Notes: a model not told the origin generated them from the letters alone. 64,000 bases of DNA from Spisula solida (GCA_947247005.1 OX365950.1:15388720-15452719); one strand, 5' to 3'. Shown: positions 11,570 through 25,100, counted from the first letter of the stretch. A program made the numbers and translations.

Positions 11570-12192
11570 TGAGCCAGTCTCCAGGAAAACCTGCTATTTG
11601 GACAAAATATAGATTTTCAGATTTTCCATAGTCTTACATGATCATGTTAATGAAGCAGAATGCAAAAGAAATTTTGTAAATATCTTGAGTTTTAAGGAAG
11701 TTACAGCTGTTTTTGTACTGTCCCTTTTTTGGTGTTTTTTGTGTGACGTCTCAAACGTCATTGAAACGTTAGTCGACGTTACTGCAACGATAATTTCATA
11801 GTTACATCATTTGATCAATTCTTGACATAAACTGTTCAAAATAGTATCATGTTTTAGAATTATGTTTTAATTTGTTAAAATATGCACCAAAATCAAAATG
11901 GTTTGCATTCAGAGAAAGGCCATTACTGCTTTATACAACAAACTCCTCGTTTTTCTCAATCGGAGCACTTTTTCGGAATTGGTCACACTAGCAACGAAGT
12001 ATATGATTTCGATATACATGTAATACATAAGAAATTTTAAAGCTAAGATATATTACTATATTAATACATTACTTAAAGTAGAATAAATAGATATATATTT
12101 TTTCTCATTTTAGAGCTTTATATAAACCTTGTTACATAAAAGTATAAATTTTACATAATGTCAAAATAGCAGGTTTCCTGGAGACTGGCTCA
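11570..12192. mobile_element. 600-bp MITE with GCCAGTCTCCAGG inverted ends
   Basis: It starts TGAGCCAGTCTCCAGGAAAA and ends with the mirror image TCCTGGAGACTGGCTCA, each followed or preceded by CCTGCTAT or ATAGCAGG. The interior holds ACGTC-rich palindromic motifs and CTCGTTTTTCTCAATCGGAG, shared with four other elements in this window. No protein is encoded, so mobilisation would need an enzyme made elsewhere. Confidence 0.8.
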
Positions 12193-12465
12193 ATTATGTA
12201 TCTATTTTGCTCGTATATCATTTCATTACTCATGAATCTTTTTAGGAAGTCATGTGACCATACACACAAATATTTTATAATATAACCTGCATTTTTAACC
12301 AATGAAAACGCCGATTTTTGGTGGTTAAATAAAAATTTAATCATTAAAGTTTTGCTCTTAACAGACTTGACGTCAAGTGTTTTCTATTGGTCAATCAAAA
12401 TGTAGGATGTTATTCTAAGCCAATAAGAACATTTAAAGTAAATGTTTAATCACTAAAAAGGACTT

Positions 12466-14308
12466 GATTTCCTTCGCTCGCTCCGCCCTTTTGTAATAGT
12501 TCGAACATAGATAGATAGATATTTGGTTCAAACCTAAGGCTTGAACCCCAACACTTTACATATATGTACATAAATGCAAATGATATAACACAGTATATGT
12601 AGAAAATGTGGTTTAAGGCAAGCTCAAAATCAGTATGATGGTAATGGCAGTATTTTATATTTCAACATAATCAATAAACTATACGGACAAAACAATACAA
12701 CAGAGAAAAGCGTCCACGTGGTTACACAAATATGGTACAGTCGCGTAACTTAAAACTTTTGAATACATAAACTGTAAACCGTTTGATGGTACGCTGATTT
12801 TCTGATGTTAAAAGTTCAATTAATTTAGGTATATTTGTTTTTTCTATAAATATTTATCAATGAGTATTTACGTAAATTATTGTAGAGAGGACATTCAAGT
12901 ATGAAATGAAACTCGTCCTCTAATGAATTACAAATTTTACATTTTTGTTCATTTCTCGGTATAATTTACAAGTTGTGTAAACATTACTCTATACCATCTG
13001 AATAAGATTTAAAACCAAATTTTCCTTGTACATTTTGTAAACATTAAGTGCTTGCACGTGAAGATTCGTTAATTTCTGCATTCCATTTTGTTAAAAAAGT
13101 ATTTTATTCGTTGTGAAAGCAGGCTGATAAAAACAGTACTATTTTCTTCTTCTTGAAAAACTATACAATCATTATAAAACCTCGTAATTTGTAAAATATT
13201 TCTAACTTTTGATATCATTGCTCATAAGCTTATTGGTTTGTTTTGTAAGTTTTTTGCCTTCCGCGCGTGTTATTTTAAGCTAGAAACGGATGATGTTAAC
13301 TACTCTATTGTGTTTTATTCACCCTAACTCACAGTATGTAAAATTATTAATGTTTGTTACGCAGAGTAGTTTTTTTACCAAACTGTAAATTAATTGTTTC
13401 CAATTATCCGCGTTATGGAATCCCCAAATCTCGGAACCATAATTTAATATAGGCACTATATGTTTTCAAAAATATCCAAGGTAAGGCTAAGTTTTAACCT
13501 GTTGAATTTATTTAAGTACATTTAAATTCTAACTTATTTTATCTTATCAAATTGTTGATACACTGACCTTGATTGACATAAATGTTTACGGTTTTCATCA
13601 CTTTTACATTTTCTAAAACATTCATAAAAACACGCTCTGTTGTTCATACAGTCCTGGTCAAACCAAGGTTGTTTTGGTTGTTTATGGTTTAAACAACTCG
13701 GTTTACCAGTGTATGTTTTACAAACATTACCAAACATACTATAGAAGTTCAACACTCCTCTACACTTTCACATGTATTCAATAAACTGACATTTTCCGTC
13801 AACATGCCAATATTTTTTTAAATAATTCGTTTGCTAATGCGTTTAAAAATAAATCCTTGGAATCAGCTTTCCATTGGTATCTTAAAGCAATTTTGTCGTA
13901 TTCCCCCGTATCAGAAGCAATATTACTGTCGGGAGTTTTTACATTTCAATGAAAATGAAACGGCACAGTGATCTGATATAACATTCGGTTCTTGTACTAA
14001 AAATGATGAAAAATATCGGAATACATCTGGATTACAAATGACTTAATCAACAAAACTAGACCCAGCGTTCTTCGCGCATGTAAAATTAACCGTTGATTAA
14101 TCTTCCAAAACCCGTACTTTTACAAAGATTTAATAATAATTTGCCGTTTTCATTTACTGTAAAATCTAGCAATACTCGATGTAATCATCATGCATGACAT
14201 CGAAAGTATGTAAAATGTCATTGTCAACATAATTGTTTAATTGCACTGAATATATTAAGTTTTTTTAATGATTAAAAAGGGCCGAGCGAGCGAATAAGTA
14301 AACGAATT
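12466..14308 (-). mobile_element. Decayed non-LTR retrotransposon (LINE), internally deleted
   Basis: Fragments in order on the minus strand: an endonuclease remnant near 14170-13900 (ENGKLLLNLCKSTGFG, then a decayed LI-N-G region); a linker at 13755-13534 (PKQPWFDQDCMNNRACFYEC); the end of the reverse-transcriptase region at 13460-13334 (PILNYGSEIWGFHNADNW); and the C-terminal knuckle at 12960-12862 (KCKICNSLEDEFHFILECPL). The palm with its catalytic aspartates is absent between 13534 and 13460. Stops and frameshifts abound. Inverted TTCGCTCGCT motifs lie near both ends (12475 and 14295). It is dead as an autonomous element. Confidence 0.8.
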
Positions 14309-14463
14309 CTTATTATTGTTTTATCGATATCTAACTGTGACATCTGAAGTTCGTAACATGATATCGTCCGAAATCTTGTGTGCATGTAACAGTTCCTCCC
14401 CAGATATTTTTGACAGGTAGAGAGTGCTCAATGATAATGCATTTGTCGCCACAAAAACCTTAT

Positions 14464-14848
14464 TAGCTCACATGTCACATTTGTGATCGCTCTTCGTCCG
14501 TCGTCAGTCCGTACACACCCACTTGTAGTTGTGGGGTGCGGAACAATAGGCTATGTTTAGATTATATTCATACTGTTGCTTACGGGGTGCAAAATGTTGC
14601 TTGTGGGGTTTTACAAACAAAAGAATGAACAAAAGAAAACTCCATAACTTCAAGTCATGGAGAACGTCCGTGCGTGCGACCGTCCGTGCGTCCGTCAACA
14701 ATTCATTCAAACGACTTCTCCTCCTAAACCACTTAAGTACTTGTTGAATATCTCTTTAAATTAGTCACAATGTTCTGTGAGTGATCCGTTCTACTTGATC
14801 AATGTGCACAGGTGAGTGAGCGATCTAGGGCCCAATTGGCCCTCTTGT
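14464..14848. repeat. Interspersed mollusc-type repeat
   Basis: It opens with AGCTCACATGTCACATTTGTG, has CGTCCGTGCGTGCGACCGTC repeats in the middle, and closes with CAGGTGAGTGAGCGATCTAG and GGCCCTCTTG. I know this pattern (AGCTCACC...GTGAGCGA...GGGCCCTCTTG) from bivalve genomes, where it is highly repeated. Short open frames in it are incidental. Confidence 0.6.
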
Positions 14849-15284
14849 TAAGAGTCCGAGCTCTGTATAAACTATTTCATCTTTAAACTTTTGGTATTGG
14901 AACAATTTATCTTTCTTGTTGTATTTCTGAAAATAAATTAAATATGTTGACAAGTTTGTTTTGTATATATATGCAAAGCATGACTTATAAATTGACATTG
15001 ACATTTATGCATTCATTGCATACCGCAAAACTTTGAAACAAATAAACATGTGCTCCATACTAGTCTATGACTGCGCTAGGTTGTTGTACATGTAACCAAA
15101 TAGTCATAACTTGTATAGTTAATGGAATGATATTCAAATGTTGACAATTGATGGTCAGTTCAATGGACGTAGTATAACTCAGAATCGTCGTTCTTAGTGA
15201 ATATCAACCAATGATTGATTGATTACTTTACCATGATGTTCAACAAGTTGTCTAGTAATATGTGTGGCAGTTGTGTACATGTTT

Positions 15285-15660
15285 CGGAGTTGGAGCACGC
15301 GGAGTTACTGGTCCTGTCGGGGAGGTGTTAAACGTGGATGACCTGAACGTAGGCGGTCGCCAGTATGCCAGTAGCGAGTGTCCTGGTCAGGAGTTGTCGA
15401 TGCATGCCATTTAAGTCGTCATACAATGTCCCGTCGTGACGTCTCCACCTCACGTATCCAAATAGTCTGATTTTGCGCATGTTTTGACAATCGCGGCATC
15501 TTTATTCCGAAACCTATTCCACTTCTTACAAAGGATTTGATGCAAATTAATATCACCATTCATCAAGCGTTGAAAGTGCACGTGGAATTCGTGCCTTTTG
15601 TGCTTCCATGAAAGCACGGGAATTACGTGCCCCGGTCAATCAAAAGTGGATGATGGCCAA
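15285..15660. other. G+C-richer island with remnants of open frame
   Basis: Composition rises well above the surroundings. On the + strand 15278-15414 reads without a stop (GVGARGVTGPVGEVLNVDDL, then NVGGRQYASSECPGQ), and the minus strand is also open for about 40 codons. No splice sites or known domain were recognised. A hairpin GTGCTTCCATGAAAGCAC follows at about 15600. It could be a decayed gene or transposon piece, or a CpG-type regulatory island. Confidence 0.3.
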
Positions 15661-15889
15661 GTTTCTACACGGTTATACAATACTACTACACAAAAACAAG
15701 TACACATCTACTCTAAAAGTAAGAGAAAATCGAAGGTAAAATAGTTGCGTTTCTAGATGTAATGATCATATTATGTTATGGACAAAGCACTACAAGAGCT
15801 GACTGAAAGAGTTACGAGCATCGATTTAAATTGTATTGTCGTCCAATATATCAACAATGTGCAAACACTCTCTTTTTAAGAAACATATT

Positions 15890-18800
15890 TACATTGTAAT
15901 GGCGAATTAAAGATAGTGATATCTCGAAACATGAAATATTATGTCAGTCTGTATTAACTGTATATAACGCAAATGTCTTCGATCATTGATTTACTATATA
16001 ATAATTATTATTAGCTATATGCTGTTGATAAGTTCATGCAAAAACATATCAAAACGCAGAAATTGATTTGCCTTTAAAACATGAGGAGGTAAAATAAACA
16101 ACATAATACTAACTTTGAATGCAAAAACATCATAAATTACGATATTGTACTTGAAAACATGCCATTATAAACATAAAACTCTGAGGTTTACATCATGATA
16201 GCTTTAAATTACCACCATCGGGTATGTTTTATTTGCTGCGGGGAATAATGCTTGAAATATTTTACGTTCAAAATGTGAGCCAATATTACCAGAGACTATA
16301 AATTATAACAAAACTTAAACGCTTTTACTGAAATTAAAAGTATCGCTCTAAATTAAAACTTTAAATTGGATTGCACAAAAACGGTCACTTATAGAGACTA
16401 AGACGTGAACTAACTGGTACAATTAAAAGTACAACACGGAAATGTAATTAAGTATTTATTTTGTAGAAACCTCATTACATAATATTGTAAAATAAAAAAA
16501 CACAGAACAATTTAATTGACTATTGTTGAATCTCCATCGACACCATTTCAAAGTACACGCTATATAGCAAAAACTACTTTAATCTTTCCAAGCTAACAGC
16601 AGGACTACGATACTATATTGCAAATTTAATTGATTTTTTAATAAATAAATGCACATGAAACCAGCAACAATTGAACAAAATAACAATGGTTCGGATCATT
16701 TTTAATTTGATTTATTCACGTTTGTAAGTGTTTGGCGCTAACTAGGTTACCATAGTTCCATTAGAGACCTCGAATATCTTAAGTGGTTAAACCATGGTCG
16801 AACTATCGCTAGTTGGTTTTATTCTTGTTTCTTCTGCGCCATCATGAAACTACCATAACACTAATATAGGTTTTTCGCCTGGAGAACCCAGACATGCGCA
16901 GATAATCGAACCAGACTAGAATATATTTAGCGCCAAAAACCCAGCAGGGAAAAATACAACAGGTCATAACAACGCTTTCTGAAAATACAAATAGTACACC
17001 AAATTGATTGATTTTGATGTGTGTTTTGTGTTCGACCTGCACAACAATCGAATATTTTCGAGATACAATACATAATTCCACTAATTACAAATCCTTTATG
17101 CCCATATTCTAGTCACACAGATGCAATGAATGAATTATTATGTGAATAATATGCACAACCTAAATTCAGACTCTTCTGTGAAAATTCGAGATAATTTTAT
17201 ACCGCTATGATTATTATTATACAGTTAGGGTGTCTAATTATTTTGATAATGCTTTGGTTTACAATGATATTTTGTTCAGTTGATCAATGCATATTTAGAA
17301 TATTAAACAAGCCCCAATACGGGTTTTCGAAAAGTTTGTTTGCATCATTTAACAATTGAAAATGTGTCCATATTTTAGGTACACACCATAAACTCAATAC
17401 CGAAAATTCAATGAGCCATTGAAACACAAATGAGAAAACACCATTGTTAACCAAATATTTACATTGTAAAGTCTATTATACCACTATTCCTGTTTGCGTC
17501 AGGTAAGAAAGGCAAATCCACATCATGTACGAGGGTATAAGCAATGGACCATCTCTACAATTATTTCCCCACAATACGTCTTACTGGTAGAGTACAAATT
17601 AATCGCGAAAATGTCTTCACCTATCACCTTGAACATCTCAAGGAAAGCGTCGTGTTTTAATAAGAGTTTGCCCATGAACTGTACAAATAGATTGGGAAAA
17701 ACTTCACACAAACGGAACTTGATAGTCGAATTCATGTATCATGTTTAGACACCAGACATCATTGATTGGATTCAACTGTCTGTGGGATCACCAATGATGG
17801 CATACATTCAATTATTTGAATAATACTCTAAGTGAACAATCCGCATTGTGGTTAAAGCAGATTTATATTACATTCATCCGATTTATTCACTCAGCAATAA
17901 AAACGTTAATGTGTGTCAAACAACAATGCGAAACAACGTCTCAGTAGGTTATAAAAACGATGTGATCATTGAGATTGTCTGAACGGAAATACGAGTTTCG
18001 ACATGTACGACCGTTATCCAACGAAACGTTACCGTATCAATACTTGTGTTCTCTCACTAACAGTGGAATTTTGTGGATAAAAAAGTTGTAGACAGAAAAG
18101 CTTCTTATATACTTATATATGTTGTTTTAGAACTCAGATCTGTTTCACTTCACACTAGACCCATCTGAACGTTTTTATTTACTCCTAATGATTCGACATA
18201 GCCAAACGTGTTTGCCAAAATGCTCGCTACGTTATCGACATACGTTGTACTGCGACTTTGTCATTCGGCAGTATTTCAATGTTGTATCATAGTTGCGGCT
18301 GAATATCGTTCAGTAACTGCGATACTGCACAGGGAATGAGTGTGATAACTTCCAACTACAAATGAATGCACTATTATAGATTTCCATTACACCACCAAGC
18401 CCACTACGGCATAAGTTGAACTTTATCACAGATAGAGATTAAGAGACATCGACTTAATAAGATAACCTGGCGTTTCTGTAAACATCATTAATTCTACAAA
18501 GTAAATTGTAGAGTAATAATAAAGTTGTTATGTGTATACATTTTAAAATATGCATCCGTTTCACAAAAGGCCACAGTATTAGATAATATAATGCTGCACA
18601 ATTGTTTTCAATATTTGATCTATGGAAGTATATAGACCAGTAGCTTGGGCTCTAGAGGCGAATAAGATTTAGCGTATGCTTATAGTATGCTTACAGTATG
18701 TAAATCAAGTCACTATTCTGTGTCTATGTGTATTCCCATAGGTTGAAAGAGATCGTTATGATTTAACTTGATTAGTCAGAAACGACGTCTTTTCCAGAAT

Positions 18801-19190
18801 ATCAGGCATACATATATATCTCTTATATTGTTAGGAAAATTACGTTTGACTTCGAACTCCCAAGATTACTTATGACTTAAGACCGTGTTAAATACGTATA
18901 TTGCGAGAAAATATAATAGATTACGAATTTAATGGATCTGTCTGAAAGGACCATTCCAAATACAGCTACATTATAATACCCATGTCACACTCGAGTCGGA
19001 ATCGACATAAATGCCGTCACACTTATAATTCGTGATATATTTTTGTATGTTTTTAATGCATTTTGTCAGCATTCCTGCTGATGACAAAGGTTAAACGATT
19101 TGGAGATTGTGTCTGAGCACTACAAATTAAAATTCATCACAATGGTATCTGTCAAATACATGTATTTGTCCATTCAAAGTGTAGAATATT
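15890..19190. repeat. Old tandem duplication, copy A
   Basis: It matches 22165-25570 in the same orientation. Colinear landmarks include ATAAAACTCTG near 16175 and 22440; ACACGGAAATGTAATTAAGT near 16435; GCGCAGATAATCGAACC near 16897 and 23230; TCGACCTGCACAACAATCGA near 17030; and a much better conserved block at 18531-18975. Most of it has drifted considerably. A colinear tail matches at 20640-20770 and 25590-25740, so about 1.4 kb was gained in copy A or lost from copy B. No coding sequence was recognised. Confidence 0.8.
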
Positions 19191-20536
19191 ATTAACAAAT
19201 GCACTGCATCAAGTAGGGAATTTCCCATCAGGTCTTTGACACTATAGTCTTTGGCCCCCAGACAGAACCACGTAGAAGGCATAGCGAAAAAATGCTTAGT
19301 CATTTATCATTCTTGCTTTAAAGTTCAGATGCGAAAACTTTAAAAGGCTTTCAGTCATTCGGACTGGCAGAAATAAAAATGTTGTCCGAATGAACATTTG
19401 TCAGCCCGATCAAAATGAAAATATATCTGTCTGTGGATAACGCACGTTTTTCAATTTGTTTAATTCTAGGTCTACTTAATTCAGGGGTAACTAATTTAAA
19501 AATGAATAATTAGATATAAACACAGATAACAACTGATTTCAAATAGGTCTAATTTGATATTTTACCTTTTTATAATGGGTTGCATGAGCATATCAGACAG
19601 TACTTTTGTTCCAGAGAAAAGGCTATTTTCATTTCAATTAATCACATTACGATTAATTATCAAACATCTTTAATCTAAATCACCTTTTCTTGTTAAATAA
19701 ACTCTGTTGCAAATCATCAAAACATAAAAGATATTCAGACGGAAAATTCCGGGTTTTATTGTATCCAATCACAACAACAATAACATTTAATTAGTTTTCG
19801 CGACCTTTATCCCGCGAATATTTTTACATTTTTTGACGATTTTGGAGGGATTTCTTATTACATCTCGGCGAGGAATTACGAAATGCATTCGTGTTACTTT
19901 CTTTACAATAATCTACAACTACGATGTGGAATTATCACCGTCCGGTCCGGATACGTAAAGACCCGAAACGGACTTTATATTAATTGTATTGCAAAGGGAA
20001 GTAACCGCTTTGCAAAAAGAAGTAACCTGAACATGTGTCGTTTTTATTAGATTTTCTTAAGATTGGTTGATATTTCGCACATTTGAACGATTCCCGCTCG
20101 ACTTACTTCGTTATCTCAGAGTAATCATGTGTCTCATAACAGTTTGAAGCATCGTTTATGCACTGAAAATGTTAAAATTGCTTTCCGAAGCGAGCAAAAA
20201 AGTGGCTGCTATTTTTTTTAAAACTATTGAAAAGAGTGTCGTCCATCTAGGAGACGGGTTGCACAGCAACCATGGAAGACTGATTTTTTTTATTTAAAGG
20301 TTTTTTGGCATAATAAATTTATTCTATAAATATTTAATTATAGTTTTATTCTGGTCTTTTACTATGATTGTTATCTATGTTCCACATTTAAAAAATAAAA
20401 ACAAAATTAAGAACGGTTATCGATTTCTCGGTATCAAATTCCTGCTACCGGAAGTCGTAGGCAAGAGTCCGTCTACCTAGTGACCATAGAGATCCGGTCT
20501 GTCAAAAAAAATAACGGCGTTAGCGAATGCAAAACT

Positions 20537-20559
20537 ACAACAACAACAACAACAACAAT
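20537..20559 (+). repeat. (CAA)n microsatellite
   Basis: About eight tandem CAA units within the segment that is present in copy A but absent from copy B of the old duplication. Confidence 0.85.
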
Positions 20560-20586
20560 CGTGCGTTTTCGCATGTAATCGTTACT

Positions 20587-20626
20587 GGGGATTCCCCGGT
20601 CGCTTCGCGACCTTGGGGAATTCCCC
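20587..20626. repeat. G+C-rich hairpin
   Basis: GGGGATTCCCC and GGGGAATTCCCC flank the palindrome GGTCGCTTCGCGACC, so the whole 40 bases can fold into one imperfect stem. It sits near the right boundary of the extra segment in copy A, so it may be the end of an inserted element. Confidence 0.6.
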
Positions 20627-21048
20627 TATTACGTCATATATTATCATGCATCGACTAGAAAGGCATTTATGCTGTTTCTTTGTTTCCGTCTGTGATCAAT
20701 CATTGGTCGGTGTCGGAGAGATATATATGTCAGCACTAGCAATACCACTCACATCTAGCCACGATAGAGGATAACCGATTTATAGCACGCATAATTTGAC
20801 ACGATCTCGGTCGCTCCACCGTTTTAAACATTAATAATTTACTGTTCTAACATATAACTTAATTCGTATAGCATAAGCATTGTGTCTCAAATCCAAACTG
20901 TTCCATAAACATTCTACTAGAAAACAGTTTTGGAAATAGGACAAAGACAACTTACGACGAATTAAATCTATAATCTCTCCTCTTTTTAAAATTTGAATTT
21001 ATTATACCGCACGTGACCTCTCAATGTATTTTCCCATAGACCTGTCGG

Positions 21049-21142
21049 ATTATATTTTGTTCGATCACTATGTGATATTTTGTTCGATCACTATATGATA
21101 TTTTGTTCGATCACTTTGTGATATTTTGTTCGATCACTACTA
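21049..21142. repeat. 23-bp tandem repeat, four copies
   Basis: The unit GATATTTTGTTCGATCACT plus four variable bases is repeated four times, with changes only in the last bases. Confidence 0.85.
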
Positions 21143-21456
21143 GTAAAAATGAGGCTGGGCTATTTATAGAAACTTGTACTATTTGAGTCCGGAAAACACC
21201 CTGCTAAAGAGTATCCGTATGCTATTTATATAATTGTGTATATTTCGCATGCTATTTTGAGTAAATCTTGTCAATTTCCACCACCTTATACGGATTGGGA
21301 TTGTGCATGTATGTGATGCTTACATTTGTTGATATTATATTTTGTAAAATGGTTTTAATTTTGTTCGGTATTATTAAATAAATACCACATGGCTGCCCGG
21401 GTGACATTAAATAACATCTACCCTTGAATAGTCATATCACCCTCGGCTTCGCCTCG

Positions 21457-22123
21457 GGTGTGTGGGTGACCTTCTGACCAACCAGGATGTGTAGGTGGCC
21501 ACCTGGCCAACCAGGGTGTGTAGGTGACCACCTGACCAACCAGGGTGCGTAGGTAAACACTTGACTAACCAGGATGTGTAGGTGACCGCCTCACTAACCA
21601 GGGTGTGTAGGTGACCGTCTGATCAACCAGGGTGTGTAGGTGACCGTCTGACCAACCAGTGTGTGTAGGTGACCGTCTGACAAACCAGGATGTGTAGGTG
21701 ACCGTCTGATCAACCAGGGTGTGTAGGTGACCGTCCGACCAACCAGCGTGTGTAGGTGACCGCCTGACAACCCGTGTGTGTAGGTGACCGTCTGATCAAC
21801 CAGGGTGTGTAGGTGACCGTCTGATCAACAAGGGTGTGTAGGTGACCGTCTGATCAACCAGGGTGTATAGGTGACCGTCAGATCAACAAGGATGTGTAGG
21901 TGACCGTCTGATCAACCAGGATGTGTAGGTGACCGCCTGATCGACCAGGGTGTGTAGGTAACTGCCTGACCAACAAGGATGTGTAGGTGACCGTCTGACC
22001 AACCAGGATGTGTAGGTGACCGTCTGACCAACCAGGGTGTGTAGGTGACCGTCTGACCAACCAGGGTGTGTAGGTGACCGTCTGATCAACCAGGGTGTGT
22101 AGGTGACCGTCTCACCAACCAGG
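21457..22123. repeat. 29-bp minisatellite, about 23 copies
   Basis: The unit is about GTGTGTAGGTGACCGTCTGA plus TCAACCAGG. Copies vary at a few sites (GTCTG/GCCTG, GATC/GACC, AGGG/AGGA). Since 29 is not a multiple of three, long open frames on the minus strand are a by-product of the repeat and not a protein. A G+C-rich hairpin (CCCTCGGCTTCGCCTCGGG) abuts the left edge. Confidence 0.93.
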
Positions 22124-22164
22124 TTGGATGGGTAACACATGCTATGTTGTATTTATAGGGACAT

Positions 22165-25100
22165 ATTAACATTGTTATTGCGAAACACAGTAATGATATC
22201 TCAAAACATCAAAAGATTGCGTTAATCTGTATTTACTGTTTATTATTATCATCTACATGTAGTTGAAGATTGCATGCACAACCGTATCAATAAATTCATT
22301 TAAAACATAGCGTTGTTGCCCTTGAAAACAAAATGAAGTAAAATGAACAACAAAATAATAACTGTACGATTATTTGTCGCTGAGTGCAAAAATATCATGA
22401 ATTACAAAATTGTAGTTGAAAATATGCCATTATAGAAATAAAACTCTGGGGAATGCATCGTGATAGCTTTAAATTACCATCATCGGGAATGTTTTCCTTG
22501 CTGCGGGGAATAATGTCTGAAATATTTTACGTCCAAAATGTTAGTCAATAATATCACAGACCATAAATTATAACAAAAACTAAAATAATTTACTGATAAT
22601 ATAACTGCTCTCAATTGAAATTTTAAATCGGATTGTATAAAAATAATCACTAATAAAAAGTCTTAAAAGTGAAATATAACTGGTACAATTAAAAGTGCAA
22701 CACGGATATGTAATTAAGTATTTATTATGTAAAAACGTCATTGTATAATGTTGTAAAATAAAACGAAACAAAGACACAATCATTTAATTGACTATTAATA
22801 TATGTCGAGCATCCATTGGCACAATTACTAATTACACACTATAGCTAAAACAACTTCAATCTTTCCAAAGTTAACATCAGGACTACAGGACTAAATTTGA
22901 AATTGAAAAGTGTTTTAAATATTGCACATGGAAAAATATAGGCTAATACAATAAAAAAACTACGGAGTAGGAAATAAAGAAACAAAAGTTGTTGTTAATT
23001 TATAATCCGATGAGCTTTACGGTTGTTAATGTTCAATGATCTCCATGTTGGCTGGGGGTATAGAGCTAACTATGGTTACCATAGTTTAACTAGAGACCAC
23101 AAAAACCTTCAGTGTCAAAATAGGTCGAACTATATTGCTAGTTCGTTTTTATTCTTGTTTCATATGTGCCATCTTGAAACTAGCGCAACGCAATCATGGG
23201 TTTTGACGCCTGGACAAACCAGACGTGCGCAGATAATCGAACCCGACCAGAATATAGTTAGCGCCATAACCCAGCCGATCTGATCATTTTATCGCTTTTT
23301 GTATTTGAGGGAAATACACTTAGTCTTAACAATGCTTTACAGAAAACAAGTATTCATTGATTTTGATGTGTATTTTGTGTTCGACCTGCACAACAATCGA
23401 TTATTTTCTAGATACAATACACGCTTCCATTAATTGCAAATCGTTTATGCTCATATTCTAGTCACAAAGATGTAATAAATGAATTATTGCGTGAATAATA
23501 TGCATAACCTTAATTCAGACTCTTCGGTGAAAATTCGAGATAATTATAATTGCATTTTAACGATTACATAGTTACATTGTATATTGCAAGTAATGTAAGA
23601 CATGGAATTGCTATGATTAATATAAATTTACAGTAAGGGTAATTATTTTTTTAATATTGCGTCGGTTTACATTGATCTTTGATTTTATGCGTTCAGTTGA
23701 GATATGCATAGTTAGAACATTATTGAAATCCTAATACTAATTGGCAACATTGTTTGCATCATTGAATGTATGTTCATATTTCGGTTACACACCATTTAGG
23801 CATTTACCGTACTCTCATTACCCAAGATTCAATATTGAAACAAAATGAGAAACGTCTTTGTTTACTGATAATGTACGCACATTGAAATGTCTATTATACC
23901 ATCATTCCAGTTTGTGTCAGGAAGGAAAGGCAAATCCACATAATTTACAAAACATATGCCCTTTACAAGTATTCCCCCACAATGCGCCTAACTAGAAGTT
24001 AACAATTGATCTCCAATGCGAACTTTCCTTCGGCGTGACACAAAAAGTCTTCAACTATCACATTGAACATTTGTCTTTGAGTTTTAACAAAGTTCGGCCC
24101 TATACAAACAGAGTGAGAAAACTCACGTTTCAACTCCACACTTGCAGAATTTGATAGTCACACTGGCGTATCGGGTTCAGACCCCAGACACCGTTATTGT
24201 TTTTTTTATCAGCAATGATGTCATGCATTCAAACATTAAATAATTCTCTAAATGAACAATAACAAGATATTACATTCTTCCGAATTGTTCTCTCAGAATG
24301 ATATAAATGTGTGTCGAACGACAATGAGAAAACACGACCCAGTCTTAGGTGTGACAAACATTCTAACAACTCGGTAACAAAAAAAAATGAGGTAGTTGAA
24401 TTTTATTTAAGACTCGGAGTCGGCAATTAACCTGGACGGAAATACGAGTTGCCACATGTACTACCTCTACTCAAAAAAAAGTTACATGTATAAATAATTA
24501 TGTTCAGGCACTATACTTGAGTATGTGATGTGTTTATGCTTTCTGTGCTCGGCTGTTAAAGTTTAGTGCTGCCTTCCAGCCTGTCCGATATTTTTATGTA
24601 TGGATATAATAGTTGAGAACGGAAAATATTTTCTACCCATTAGTTCGCCTGGCGTTGTACTATGAGATAACTAGTGGGGTGTTATAAGTACTCTGATAAT
24701 AAAAACAATTTTGTGCTTACCCGTAATGATTCGACATACATCAGCGTTTGTCAAACTGCTCATACGTTCGGCATAGTTACGTTGTCGTCATATGTTGCAC
24801 TGTGACATTAGGCAGTATTTCAATGTTGTATCATAGTAGCGGCTGAATATCGTAAATTCTACAAAATAAAGTGTAAATTAATATTAAAGTTGTTACGTGT
24901 ATACATTTTAAAATATGCATCCGTTCCACAAAAGGCCACAGTATTAGATAATATAATGCTGCACAAATGTTTTCAATATTTGATCTATGGAAGTCTATAG
25001 ACCAGTAGCTTGGGCTCTAGAGGCGAATAAGATTTAGTGTATGCTTATAGTATGCTTACAGTATGTAAATCAAGTCACTATTCTGTGCCAACAATGCATC

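Noticed and set aside
21457..22123. CRISPR-like regular repeat
   Set aside because: Units are contiguous with no unique spacers, and the genome is eukaryotic.
21878..22140. Long repetitive minus frames (HLHTLVGQTVTYTS type)
   Set aside because: They are translations of the 29-bp minisatellite.
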